This document shows, one piece after another, positions 34,781-46,059 of a stretch of DNA of 64,000 bases (positions are counted from its first letter, which is position 1; the number at the start of each line of letters is the position of its first letter). Source of the DNA: Nymphaea colorata (lineage: Eukaryota > Streptophyta > Magnoliopsida > Nymphaeales > Nymphaeaceae). The notes beneath the pieces are model-generated. The model did no database searches, was not told where the DNA came from, and was given only the letters and a program-made list of their open reading frames with translations. The stretch covers positions 4,236,174 through 4,300,173 of the forward strand of contig NW_022204507.1 in assembly GCF_008831285.2 (NCBI RefSeq). The letters are read 5' to 3'. The position numbers and the translations under genes were made by a program.

Positions 34781-35840
34781 ATGTATGTAATATATATCTG
34801 TATATTCACACATAATGTACATATGTATGTACACATATAATACAAATATGTACATATATATGTTAGATGTATATGTATGTATTACATAATTACATATATA
34901 TGTATATATATATATGCATATATGTTATATGTACATACATTATAAGTTCATATTTGTATATTATATGCACATGTATATATATATATATATGTGCATACAT
35001 AAATATATGTATAAAATAATATTAATATGCACATATATATAGTATGAACGTGTACGTCCATATGTTTGCATATATGTGTCATATACATACATACACACCT
35101 AATGTTGAAATTATACCTATTATATACATATATATAATGTATATGTGTATACGTACATACATATGTGTGTGTGTACATATGTATATATAACATATTACTA
35201 TACATAACATATATACATATATTATATATATGAACTATACATATAATATATTTTATTGTAACATACTATATGTACATTGGTACAATGTATGACATATATA
35301 ATATACACATAAGATACATATATTTATATCCATATTGTATGTACTCATATGTACGTACACATAATATATACATATAACGCATTATTATACATAACATATA
35401 TACATATATTATATATATTACCTGTACATATAATATATTTTTACTGTAACATACTATATGTACATTGGTACAATGTATTACATATACATATAACATACAT
35501 ATATTTTATATACATATTGTACTACATATTCATAAGTGTATACATATTGTATGTACTCACATGTATGTACATATAATATATACAAATGTATATATGTGTA
35601 CATATATTCTTATTGTATAACATTACACACATATATATGTGTATATATACATATATAAATGTGTACATCTAAAAATACTTATTATATATAACATTATAGC
35701 ATTACATATGTACAAATTATACATATACATGCATATATGTCTTATATACATATTACATGTATAATATAATATGTATCCATATGTACATGTATATAAGTAT
35801 CACATATGTACGTATTATACACAACGTTATAAAAAGTGTA
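34060..35840. repeat. 1.8-kb TATACA/TATGTA simple-sequence domain
   Basis: Nearly all sequence is built from alternating purine-pyrimidine words (ATATAC, GTATAT, ACATAT). A second internal duplication has a ~187-bp period (TATACATAACATATATACAT at about 35,199 and 35,386, followed by CATACTATATGTACATTGGT in both). Such DNA is expected to be easily unwound and to form cruciforms. No gene is present. Confidence 0.9.
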
Positions 35841-35882
35841 TCGTAAGGCGTTTCAGTCTGAGGTGGAATCTAATCCCTAATA

Positions 35883-36594
35883 GTGATGATGCCAATCGAT
35901 CTTCTCATGTCTTCCACTACAACGTCCAATGATCAGCAAACATGAGACTCAAGAATGGTCGAAACATTGGGAAATATCAAAAGATGGAGGGAGAGAGGGA
36001 GTTGTGCAAAGATGATCGAGGTCAAGAGATTGCAAGAGAAACAACAAATACATTATAAAGAGGGAGAGATAGTTGTCCAAACCCTCGATTGTCTGTTCTG
36101 CGGGCTATCTGGAACCCTCATTCGAGTGATGGCTTTCCATCGCTCTCAACGAGGTGATGATGCCGATCGATCTCCCGGGCTTTCGCTTCAACGTCCAATG
36201 ATCAGTGACCACAAGACTCAAGAATGGTGGAAGTGATTGGGAAATATCAAAAGATCGAGTGAGAGAGGGAGTTGCACAAAGATGATCGAGGTCGAGAGAT
36301 TGCAAGAGAAACAGAAAATACATTATAAAGAGAGAGATAGTTGTCCAAACCCTCGATCGTTTGTTCCGTGGGTTATGTTAAACCCTCATTCGAGTGATGG
36401 CTTTCCGTCGCTCTCAACGAGGTGATGATGCCGATCGATCTCCCAGGTCTTCCGCTACAGCGTCCAATGATCAGTGAACATGAAACTCAAGAATGGTGGA
36501 AGCGATTGGGAAATATTAGCGAGAGAGGGAGTTGGGCAAAGATGATCGAGGTCGAGAGATTGCAAGAGAAACATAAAATACATTATAAAAAGAT
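35883..36594 (+). repeat. tandem repeat of a ~270-bp unit, ~2.6 copies
   Basis: Units start with GTGATGATGCC at 35,883, 36,154 and 36,422 (spacings 271 and 268). Each contains ACGTCCAATGATCAG or close variants, GGGAAATAT, AAAGATGATCGAGGTC, ATTGCAAGAGAAAC and ACATTATAAA. The third copy stops after the last word. Open frames in it simply repeat. It may be a small satellite or local minisatellite array. Confidence 0.92.
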
Positions 36595-36599
36595 GATGT

Positions 36600-37310
36600 C
36601 CACCCATCCCTGACCGCATCGTCTATCCCCTGGTGCGGGTCCACCCCGAATCATTCCTCCTCCGAGCACGCCTTATAGATTGCCAGTCGTCTCATCGATG
36701 ACCCACCCTGGATGCTCCCAGCCCCTGGCCGCTCCCAGCCCCAGCCCACAGTAGGTCGCATTGTGCACGATGGTGCTAGCCAGCTGCGTCCGACTTGGTG
36801 TGGCTTCCGTGCCCCACTATGTCCCTGGGCGAGCTCATCAGCGTAGTGGGCCCGTTTCACTTGGGGACTTTTGCCACCCCGAGTGAGTTATAATACCAAG
36901 CATCGATCACCTTCCTGAGTCGAAGTTCACCTATCAGCTCTATTTTGGCTATAGGTATGTGATTTCAAATTAGAGCATAAATTTTAAACCTGAGTTATAA
37001 TACCATGCACGTTCCTTTCCCTCTTAATGGTACATCATTGAAACTCGGTGATTCGGGCCAAATGGTACATCTAGCATTTGATTGCTTAATTGAGAATGAT
37101 CACCATAACTGGATCATTCTTATCAAAATAAGAACATAACTGTGTTTTAAGAAAATGTGTTCGAAGAGCACAAAATTTTTCTTACCAAATGTCTAATGAT
37201 ATGGAATTTGAATTAAAATTGAAGTTTGGGTAGCAAATGATTGACAGATTATCAATTGACATATGCTTCATATGTGATTGGAATCGATAAATGGCACATA
37301 TATGGGATCT
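36600..37310. other. unassigned; possible 3' flank of the gypsy element
   Basis: 36,600-36,880 is GC-richer and A/T-rich sequence follows. No LTR matching the 41.6-kb LTR was recognised here, so the gypsy element seems to lack its 3' end. Confidence 0.4.
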
Positions 37311-37312
37311 CA

Positions 37313-38990
37313 TGGTTGTGGCAATAAATAGATGGACATAAAAGACATAAGGTGCAGCATGGAGTAGCATGGGATCTCATCGTCCTCTTGTTGTTCATCA
37401 GCTATTCTTTCCCATAAATCAGTCCTTATGATGGAGAGCATCAAAAACTGCTCGCCTAATCTAGATAGTGAATCAGCCGCTGTGTTATTTGTCCCTCTCT
37501 TGTACTGAATTTCAAAATCGTAACCGAGGAGTTTAGCTAACCACCTTTGCTGGGTTGGTGTTGAAACTCGTTGTTTGAGCATATATTTGAGGCTGTTCTG
37601 ATTGTCTTCACAATATTTGGCCTATCAGATATGGCCGCCATTTCTCTACTGCCAATACAATCGTGAGAAGCTCTTTTTCATATGTCGATAAGGGTTTGGC
37701 TCAGCTTGTGAGAGCCTTCGACATATATGCTATAGAGTGATTTTCCTGGCTGAGGACAGCTCCTATGCCAATGTCACAAGCATCTGTTTCAATAGTGAAA
37801 GGTTTGCTAAAATCGGGCAAGGTGAGAATGGGTGCTGTCATGAGTGCCGACTTCAATTTCTCAAATGACTCTCTTCTTTGTCTGACCAAGCGAATGCTCC
37901 TTTCTTAGTCATTTGGGTTAATGGGGAGGCTATGAACCCGTAGCCTTGAATAAATCTTTTATAATAGCCGGTTAACCCAAGAAATCCGTGGAGACTCCTT
38001 AAATCTTTTGGCAAAGGCCAGTTGTTCATGGCCTCTAACTTTTCGGGGTCTGCTTTCACCCCTTCTGTTGACACTATGTGCCCAAGGTATCCTATGGAGG
38101 GGTGGCCAAAACTGCATTTCGATCTCTTAGCATAAAAATGGTGTTCCCTTAGGATTTGTAAGGTCGTGGCCAAATGGGTAGCATGTTGCTCTACTGACTG
38201 GCTATATATGAGAATGTCATCAAAGAATACCAAGATGAAGTTTCTAAGATACTGCCTAAAACATCATTCATGCACCTCTGGAATGTGGCGGGTGCATTGG
38301 TTAAGCCAAAAGGCATCACCAAGAACTCATAGTGTCCATCATGAGTTCTAAGAGCTGTTTTTGGAATGTCTTCATCGTGCATTCTAATCTAGTGGTAGAC
38401 TGCCCATAGGTCTATTTTGGGAAACAGAGAGGCACCGGTTAACTCATCAAGAAGTTCGTTGATTACCGGTTTTGGGTGCCAGTCCTTCATGGTTGCCTCA
38501 TTTAGCACTCTATAGTCCACGCAGAAGCACCATGTGTTATCTTTCTTTTTAACTAATAGGACTGGCGAGAAGAAAGGACTGCAGCTAGGTGTATGATACC
38601 ACCCTCTGGCATCTCCTTAACCAATCTTTCAGTTTCTGCTTTTTGGTGATGACCATAACGATATGGCCGAACATTGACAGGTTTGGCGCCCTGATTCATG
38701 ATGATTCTATGGCCATAAGCTCGACGTGGAGAAGACCCTCAGTTCGTCAAAGAGAACAGAAAACTGTTCAAGCAGAACCTTGGCTGGTATATTTTCTTCT
38801 TGATCATCTTTGGCTGGTATGTCCGTGGCCATAGTAACAACACAAAACGCTGGTTATTGGGCGACTAGTGCCTTAAGTGCTGCCCTTGGTTCAACGTTGG
38901 TGTTTACTGCTTTTTGGGTGACGTTTTGGTCACCTCCCTCCTTAGCAAAAGACATACTCATGTCTTTGAAATTCCAAGAGATGTCCCCTA
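37313..38990 (-). pseudogene. decayed Ty3/gypsy reverse transcriptase-RNase H
   Basis: Reading on the minus strand, the RT core appears near 38,380-38,200 ([20 protein letters not shown]). After a frameshift, the catalytic block [10 protein letters not shown] lies near 38,230 (F-F-D-D in place of the usual Y-V-D-D). Then come GYLGHIVSTEGVKADPEKLE and WPLPKDLRSLHGFLGLTGYY. RNase H follows: PFTIETDACDIGIGAVLSQ near 37,800, then LGYDFEIQYKRGTNNTAADS with LSR near 37,470. It stops just after this and no integrase is found. Frameshifts and stops break it into at least five pieces. Confidence 0.92.
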
Positions 38991-39049
38991 GAGTCTCTAG
39001 CCATTGTACCCCAATACCACATGACACCACCGAAGGGAAGTACTAAAGA

Positions 39050-39793
39050 TCAACAATGAATGGCACCTTTGGCATGCATAGATGGACAGTTTACACTTTT
39101 GTGTGCATACAGTGTGGACCCATCTTCTACCATGACTGAGATTGGCTGTTGTTCTTCTAGTGGGCACCCAACTGATTGAGCTGCCTCTTCACTAACCAAA
39201 TTGTGTGTAGCACCCGAGTTTAGGAGTACTACTACTTTATGCTTTCCAATCTTACCAACAACTCTCATGGCATTCAGTCTTTTTGGGTCTGTCAAGGCAT
39301 GACATGTCCCTTCAATAGTCTCAGATGCACTTGTATCAGTCTTGGCCTCATTCGGACTAGGTGGATCTGTGTCTTGGCTAGGCTCTTCTTCTTCTTCATC
39401 GCTTTCATCAATGACTTCAACAACTTGAAGATTTTTGCACTTGTGAGTACGATTCCATGGTTCCTTACAGTTAAGCATTGATTGTTTTTGATCTTTTGTT
39501 CCCTCTCTTCCTGTTATGTAAGTGGTAGGCACTCGGTCTCTGTAGAGGGGTTCTTGATCTTCTCTTTTGTAGGGCATAGGCTTTCTTGGGGGTAGCCCTT
39601 TGTATTTGTTTGGCTCGATGCCTTTGTAAGGTTTCCTTAGAGCATTCTTGCGTCTATTTCTCTCTTCTACTGCTCGAGCTTCGACGAAAGTTCTACCAAA
39701 TCGGTGTTTTTTCTTCGTTGTACATCTATCTTGACCTCCTCTTTGAGGCTGCCTGCCAATGTAGGCACCCATTGTGACTTGGTGGTCAATCAA
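39050..39793 (-). pseudogene. gypsy gag C-terminus and protease, minus-strand element
   Basis: A 247-codon open stretch holds a basic region, a partial zinc knuckle ([12 protein letters not shown], first Cys missing), an acidic linker ([17 protein letters not shown]) and an aspartic protease start ([14 protein letters not shown]). The catalytic Asp of the usual LLDSGAT is Asn, so the protease would be inactive. Confidence 0.85.
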
Positions 39794-39859
39794 CCATAGA
39801 TGAAAGACTTTCGGATTTGCTTTGGTACTCTCGAACTGAGGACGTTTGTACCAAATCTT

Positions 39860-40830
39860 TGAGCTCTATGTCAAAGTCTGTGTATGCTGAACTCCGAATC
39901 ATGTTTGTAAACCCTCACTAAAATTCTCCCAAGTGATATTTGGTTGATGGTGTTTGAACCATCAATACCACTTCATAGCTTCTCCTTCGAAGTTGAGGAT
40001 TGCGGTTGTAACCATTCGTTTTCAGGCACACTGTGCCAATCAAAATATTCTTCTACCTTGAAGAGCCAATCCTTGGCATCTACCCCTGTAAAACATGGAA
40101 AATCAATCTTAACGGCTGGGGTTCTTCTTTTTGGTTGAGTTGGGTTGCATCTGCCTCTAAAGGGTTCTCCATCAACAAACACAATATCCTCATCTTCCTC
40201 ACTTTCATCCTTGCCCTGGTTCTTACTAAATTGCTGGCTTTGGGGCACTTGTTGCTGGCTGCTGGAGCCAACCTAAAATGGAACTCAGGCCCTTGTTGGT
40301 GTCCATTGCTTCCTTGGCCTTCGGGTTGGCTGGTGCCATTTTGTCCAAAATGCTCAAATTGGTTAAAACTGCCAGAAAAAGGTGGGACAAACTCATTGTT
40401 CATTGGCGCCTTGCCTTTGTCTTGATTCGGAGGGGGCCTTGTGTGGTTCGGTCAAATTGTTCCATTCTTTTCGCCAAAGTGTTTTCGCCAGCAATCAAGG
40501 AGTTCATCATCTGCTTCATTAGGTCCCATTCATCAAGTTGACTAAGGGACTTCTTGTACTCATGTAGTTCATGACGTATTTGGTTGATGTTGGACTCAAG
40601 GGAATTCACTCGGCCTTGGTGTAAGGTTCCATATCGAGTAAGTTGGATTCGACTTGTTCTTCTCGGCTGGAAGTCTCAACTTCTTGCTCGGGAGAATCAT
40701 GGACAGTGGGTTTGGCTTTCTTCCCCATTGAAAATTCTGCTCTTAGTCCTGTAGCATGACTGATCAAACAATCAATGAACCGCATCAACGAACCGCTGCT
40801 ACCACCAACAACTGAAGAGGAAACCACTTA
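39860..40830 (-). pseudogene. gypsy gag N-terminal and core, minus-strand element
   Basis: From high to low coordinate: a charged start, a coiled-coil-like segment (NINQIRHELHEYKKSLSQLD), a Gln/Gly-rich linker, and the gag core at about 40,120-39,980 (AVKIDFPCFTGVDAKDWLFK, then VEEYFDWHSVPENEW). The core is homologous to that of the plus-strand element at 25.1 kb. Frameshifts occur between segments. Confidence 0.8.
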
Positions 40831-41599
40831 TTATTGTGCTGGCCGCCGAAAAATTCTTCAGAAAACCAGCGCGGCTTATAAATTCAATAACTTCACGTCC
40901 AGAACTCTAAAAATCATGAAACTTGGCTGAAAAATACTAGACATGCTAGGAAATCCAATGGCACCAATTTCAGTTTCTAATTCCTCCTCAATCTAAGTCG
41001 ATCTGCATAGAAAGTAACGCCTGAACCTCGGTTGTCAAGCTTGTCGCCCGCTCTTCAGCTGCGCAGGAAACTTCCAGCGACATGGGTCCACTCAAAAAAT
41101 CACAACTTTTCAACCATAACTCCAAAAAATAAAAAATTTTAACTGGAGATACCTGAGAAGTAGACGCTTCCAACAAGCCTAAACTCAACCAATTATGATG
41201 ACGGAGGTGACAGCTCCGGACACCGGAATCCGGTGTAGTTTCTGGTCTTTCAGAAACTGTAATACACTGGCTGTTGAATATGTAATTTGACCTTTGCTGT
41301 GCCAAATGAACTCCGTTTCTCACGAAATTTGGACAGAATGTGTTCAAAATATTTACGAACAGGTGGGTAGGGAGCTCGCTCACAGATCACCAGAAACTTG
41401 CTTGACTTACTTGTTTGATTGGTCTGAACTGTTCTCACTTTTCTTCAGATGGCTGCTATTCTAACACAACCTGCTATGAAATCCGAGTGTATACTTCCTA
41501 AACTCAACTGAAATCTGACATATCCTGCTGCCAAACTGAAAAATCCTCTGCTACAATCTGAAAACCCAACTGAAATCTACCACTGGCTGCTGCAAGTGC

Positions 41600-41611
41600 G
41601 CTCTGATACCA
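41600..41611 (-). other. primer-binding site of the minus-strand gypsy element
   Basis: On the minus strand TGGTATCAGAGC, complementary to the 3' end of initiator Met-tRNA, follows the LTR end ...CCCACCA after two bases (GT). This fixes the 5' LTR boundary at 41,614. Confidence 0.85.
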
Positions 41612-41613
41612 AC

Positions 41614-43900
41614 TGGTGGGAACCTAGACCCGGCTAGCGATTTCTATGCCCGAGGATAGATCCCAAGTCCAGAATCAACTCGCGGGAGCCTAAAGTCCAA
41701 ACTTAAGCAAATTATATTTACAAATTATATCCCCACCGGACAGCAACCCCGTCTTAATAGTACCCTGGGTAAAAGATACAAGTGTGTTTTCCCAGACCCA
41801 CGGTTTAAATCCTACTACAACACTAAGGGGATCAAGGCTAGTACAAATGTGAGCGATACAAATTTAACTCTCACAACTCACTCAACATTCATTCACAAAC
41901 CATCCATACAATCCCTAGAATGGCCAAACCATGCCCTTTCCCTTTGGTAGTCTAGCTACCCGCAGCCATGTCCTTGGCAAGGTGCCTTGGAGGGGCTACG
42001 GACAGTAGCAATTGCCTAGACCCTGGTTTAGAAAACAATTACACCTGTAACCCCGATCTATAGGATGTTGAGAAGTTACCTAGCCAAAGAGAGATCGACT
42101 TAAACAACAATAGATCTGAGAGAAAACCAGTGGCAAAGCCACTCTCGGATATCTCAGCAAGGAGGTGGAACAAAGGCTAGGTCCGCCTGGCCTAGGACAG
42201 CTTGTGGACTGGTGGAAGCTGGCCGAGGGAGACGGAGTGCCCCGGCAATGGAAGGGGACAACACAGGGGCTGCCTGCTACACCTGATGGATGGAGTGTGG
42301 TTGCTGCAGGCCTCGGACTGCCAAGAGAGAGACAGCAGCGTGATGGAGGAGCGCCTGGATGAAGCAGGGGCTCGGCCCACCTGGCCGAGGTCGCCTTGGT
42401 GCTTATGACAATGTTCGGTGGAAGGGTGCGGCAATGGAGGCTGCAAGAAGACGTTGTCCTATGAAGTGGAGGTGCTGAACCGAGATGCACACGACCAATC
42501 CTTGGAGAGGGAACCTAACTAGTTAGACTCCATGGGGACAAGCCGAGCTCAGAACAAGTAGGTGAGCTTGGTATAGGTGAAGTGGGTTAGGTCTAGTTGG
42601 AAGTGGTTCGGTAGGGAGTGGGCTTGGTCTAGACGTGAGATGTAGGTTAGTTGCTAAGAGGATCGGTTATGACTTAGAGATAGGTGAAGGGTTGTGCAAG
42701 AGAGGGTGGAGAGTTACACGAGAGAAGATGCCACTAATGATTCAGATCAGTTAGGCTTAGGGGTTTAAGTCAAGAGACATGCGAGGGGAGTGGTTCACTA
42801 ATGATGGATGAAGGCTAGTAATGACGAGGAGGGGGAGTTAGCATGAGGTGGAGGTTGATTAAGGCTTGCATGAAGTGGAAAGGGTCGGTTATGAGAGGTG
42901 AAGAGGTTTGAGAAGGGTCTCCCTAGTAAAGGAAATTGAATACGTACCTTAACTCCTCAATGATGGCTGAGGATGGTGCGAGTGGAGGTGAACAGCTGAA
43001 GAGACACTCGGTGGAGGAATTTGTAACTCTCATCTTTTAAGATGGGGAGCTCTAGATGAGGCTGCGATGTGTAACGATTTCAGCCTACGCCCTCTCCTTA
43101 ACTCGATTTAGTGCCGTCTTGATGGGAATACCCTTGCCAATTAATTTGAACTCTAGTAATGAATCAAACTGACCATGGGCAAATGGGAATCCACTGAAAT
43201 GATTGGGCTGGACCGTAAACTGATCGAAAAAGTAACAGCGATTTGTTATTGCAGTGGTAGCACACAGATTTCCGACCGGGAGCGAGTTCTTGCGATGGCT
43301 GGTCGGATTCGCCTGAACTTGATGGGGATGTTCCTAAGATCTGGGCAATTATGCTGGGGTGAATGAGAGAGTAAATTCACCCTTGGTTCCTTCAGATTTC
43401 ACCTGCAACTTCCACCAGGCACTGCTTGGTTTCTGCCAAGCCGAGCAAGCGATGTGGTTGATTAAGGGTCGGCTCCTGGGGAAAATCCATCTCCTTTCTA
43501 GACAGCAATTCTTGAATTGATGCGGACTTGCTGCTGCCGAGGACTGAATTTTCAGGTTGATTCACCGTCGAATTCACAGAAATCCGACTGGCCTTCTACG
43601 AATGGATTCCGATGAACCTTCGGATTCTCACCTTGACAATCAGTCCGATAGACTAGGCTGCGATTTACCTTTCCGGTGTCTCTTTCTCTGATTTTGACAG
43701 AGACTAAGAAGCTTACTAGGGCTTCTTAACCTGTCTTAAGCTCTGCTTGATGTGGAAGGAACTGGGAGTCCCTTAATCTCTAGCAGCCGGAGTCGTTGCT
43801 TGATTACTAGTCGACTAGAGCGACGAGTCGATTTCCGTCAAGCCATCCCGAGATAGTTCTCCAGCCTCTAACATTTTCCGGGGATGAACAAGTTGCACCG
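41614..43900 (-). mobile_element. 5' LTR of the minus-strand gypsy element (outer end approximate)
   Basis: In plus orientation the LTR begins TGGTGGGAACCTAGACCC. Its first 350 bp correspond, inverted, to the sequence just before the plus-strand element's primer site. The outer end was not located; the GC-rich TAGGT-type texture continues to about 43.9 kb. No gene is present, though Pro/Ser-rich open frames occur around 42,080-42,490. Confidence 0.55.
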
Positions 43901-45190
43901 TGAGAAGATGGCGATTTGGTTGGGGAATTTGTGCATAGGATGAAGACGCTCTAAGATGATTTACGGTGGCCTCCAAGGTCGTCTCCAAACCTGTTTTGTT
44001 TCAACCAGAGCCATGGTTTGGAGCCTTGGAATTCCAGTCACCAGCGGTAAGACGATGAGAGGAAGAGAGAGGCAAGAGCCAATTCACATGAAAAACTCAA
44101 CTTCTAATTCTTGATTGCATACTGAAAAAAGACTTACAAGAGAGTTGAAGTACTTGAAATAAAACCGGTTCAAACACATGAACCGAGACATTAGTAAAGG
44201 ACTCGACTATAAGCAAATGCATGAAAGGGAAATCGAGACAAGATGTCTCGGAAGTTCAGTGAGTTTGGCTTCTCTCTAGTGGGTTCAGCCATATAACCTG
44301 CCTAAGTTCAGCCTTAGGCTTGCCACACGTGGACCGGGTCAGGACTAGACTCACGGTTTGAACTCGCTATAACCGGATCTAGGTCTAGTTCCCGTGCCTG
44401 CCCAGCCTTGAAGTCTTCAGCCCGCTGCCTGCGCTCCGCTGATGATGCTCAGCCCACTCTGCCTGCTGAATCAACTTCAAGTTCTGCGTTGGCCTCCTTT
44501 AGCCCATCTACGCTTTCCATTATTCTGGCCGCAAACCTGGCCGAAGGCGCTCGGCTCTCTTGGTCTTGCTTGGCCGTGCTGGCCCTGGTTCTTGGCCTCC
44601 CTATAGGAATGGCTGCATCCTTGCACTTGCCACCATTTGTGACCTAGAGGCGTAACACCTAGAACATGAGACTCAAACCTACATCTTTTGAGTGTAAACC
44701 ACCATGCTACCTGGTTAAACTACTCCTCTTGAAGCATTTATTGCACAGTCTAATGATGGTGAAAGCTATGTGGCACCACCACAAGTGCGACTAAAGGTTG
44801 TGCACTGTAATTTCATATGTTCTTTGAAGGTTGTCCAAACGCCTTCCCCTGTCTTTGAATGGCAAGAGTATGTCTGAGACAAAAGGTTTGAGTCACACCT
44901 TCTTCTCCATCATTCAAACATATAGCTCGACATACTTAACAGATTGAACCTTCTCTAAATGAATAATTGTCTAAAGGGACTGGAGAATTCAAATGGAGTA
45001 TGGGAAACAAGCAGCGACATGTTCAAAATCATGCTGGTTAAGAGAAACAAATAATTTTCTCCAGATCAGGATTCACCTGTATTGATCATTCAGATTATTA
45101 TATCCCCATTGACCGGTGACATTGCAAGCTTTACCCCCAGATCACTGGACACAACTTGCAAGAAGTCTCATGAACATGTCGTATGAGGTC
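43900..45190. other. retroelement-like debris, no gene
   Basis: 44,250-44,650 is GC-rich with CTAGGTCTAG and AACCGG words resembling 15.7-16.2 kb. 44,650-45,190 is A/T-richer. No coding similarity or clear repeat boundary was seen. Confidence 0.4.
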
Positions 45191-45239
45191 TAAGGACTGG
45201 ATGAGGGAAAACTGATAGGATTATGGGATATTATGCCAA

Positions 45240-45982
45240 ACAAGAAATAGTGCGTCAGGTTATCTTCAGTTACAGATTCTGGAAATCCCCTGAGGACCAA
45301 GGGAAATAATTTACTGGACAATGTGTCCGCCTCTTTCGTTGTGAGCATGGTAGCAAATCCTATTAGGCAGTGCTTATACACATGAATTAGTGACACCCAT
45401 GCACTTCCCTCACTGTGAAATAAAATCATAGATTAAGTGATTCCTTTCTCAAGTTAATGAAACATTTACAAGCGACTTTCTTGCCATGGAATAATGGATG
45501 ACAATAACTTCAATTGGTTTGCTTCCTCATAATTTTCTCCTTCAACTTCGTTGCTGCTACTCAACGTACTTCCCATGTATACAACATGTGAGATACACCC
45601 AATAAGCTAAAGGTTGGATACCAAAATGTCTACAATTTCTTTTGAAAAGAAAAATAGAACGTAGAAAGAAAGCAATCTAATTCTCGGTAAACTCTTAAAT
45701 TCATGGAAAAACTGGATTCAAAATTCATTTGGTTTTGGAAATGCTCAATTACGCCCAACAATTCTATGAAATCTAATTCAATGATCTTTTACCACAAGAA
45801 CTTTATCAATATAATTCTTGTTATTAACAGATAGTAACAACTAAGAAGAGGTCAATAAATTTTAACTACTAATCATGGAGTATCATATCAAGTATACCTA
45901 CCTTTGGCGCTTTACTTGAAGCCCCTTGGAGAAGGACAGAAGCAGAGACCAGGAAGAAGAGGAGCAGCCTGGTTTCTTCCAT
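45240..45982 (-). pseudogene. subtilisin-like protease (SBT) gene fragment: signal peptide and I9 propeptide only
   Basis: Exon 1 (45,982-45,902): MEETRLLLFFLVSASVLLQG, a classical signal peptide, ending at CCAAAG|GTAGGT. Exon 2 (about 45,595-45,470): VVYMGSTLSSSNEVEGENYE, then LLSSIIPWQESR, the I9 start, ending at CTT|GTAAAT. Exon 3 (45,412 down to about 45,270): EGSAWVSLIHVYKHCLIGFA, then TMLTTKEADTLSS, the rest of the I9 inhibitor propeptide. The usual VVSVFP exit and the whole S8 catalytic domain (Asp, His, Ser) are missing. Plant subtilases act in the cell wall. Splice borders look usable, but no active enzyme could result. Confidence 0.85.
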
Positions 45983-46059
45983 GGGCGACGTCAAGATTAA
46001 TGGTGTTCTTCCTCCTCTGGAGGCCTTATTTGTAGCTGTGATCATGTGGGAAAAGGCCA

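Noticed and set aside
34354-35576. Tyr/Ile/Met/Val-rich open frames up to 124 codons
   Set aside because: They arise from TATACA/TATGTA simple sequence lacking stops in some frames; not proteins.
36100-36600. Repeated frames of about 60-93 codons
   Set aside because: They are copies within the ~270-bp tandem unit and shift frame between units.
42080-42490. 136-codon Pro/Ser-rich frame
   Set aside because: It lies in the GC-rich gypsy LTR and has no known similarity; composition effect.
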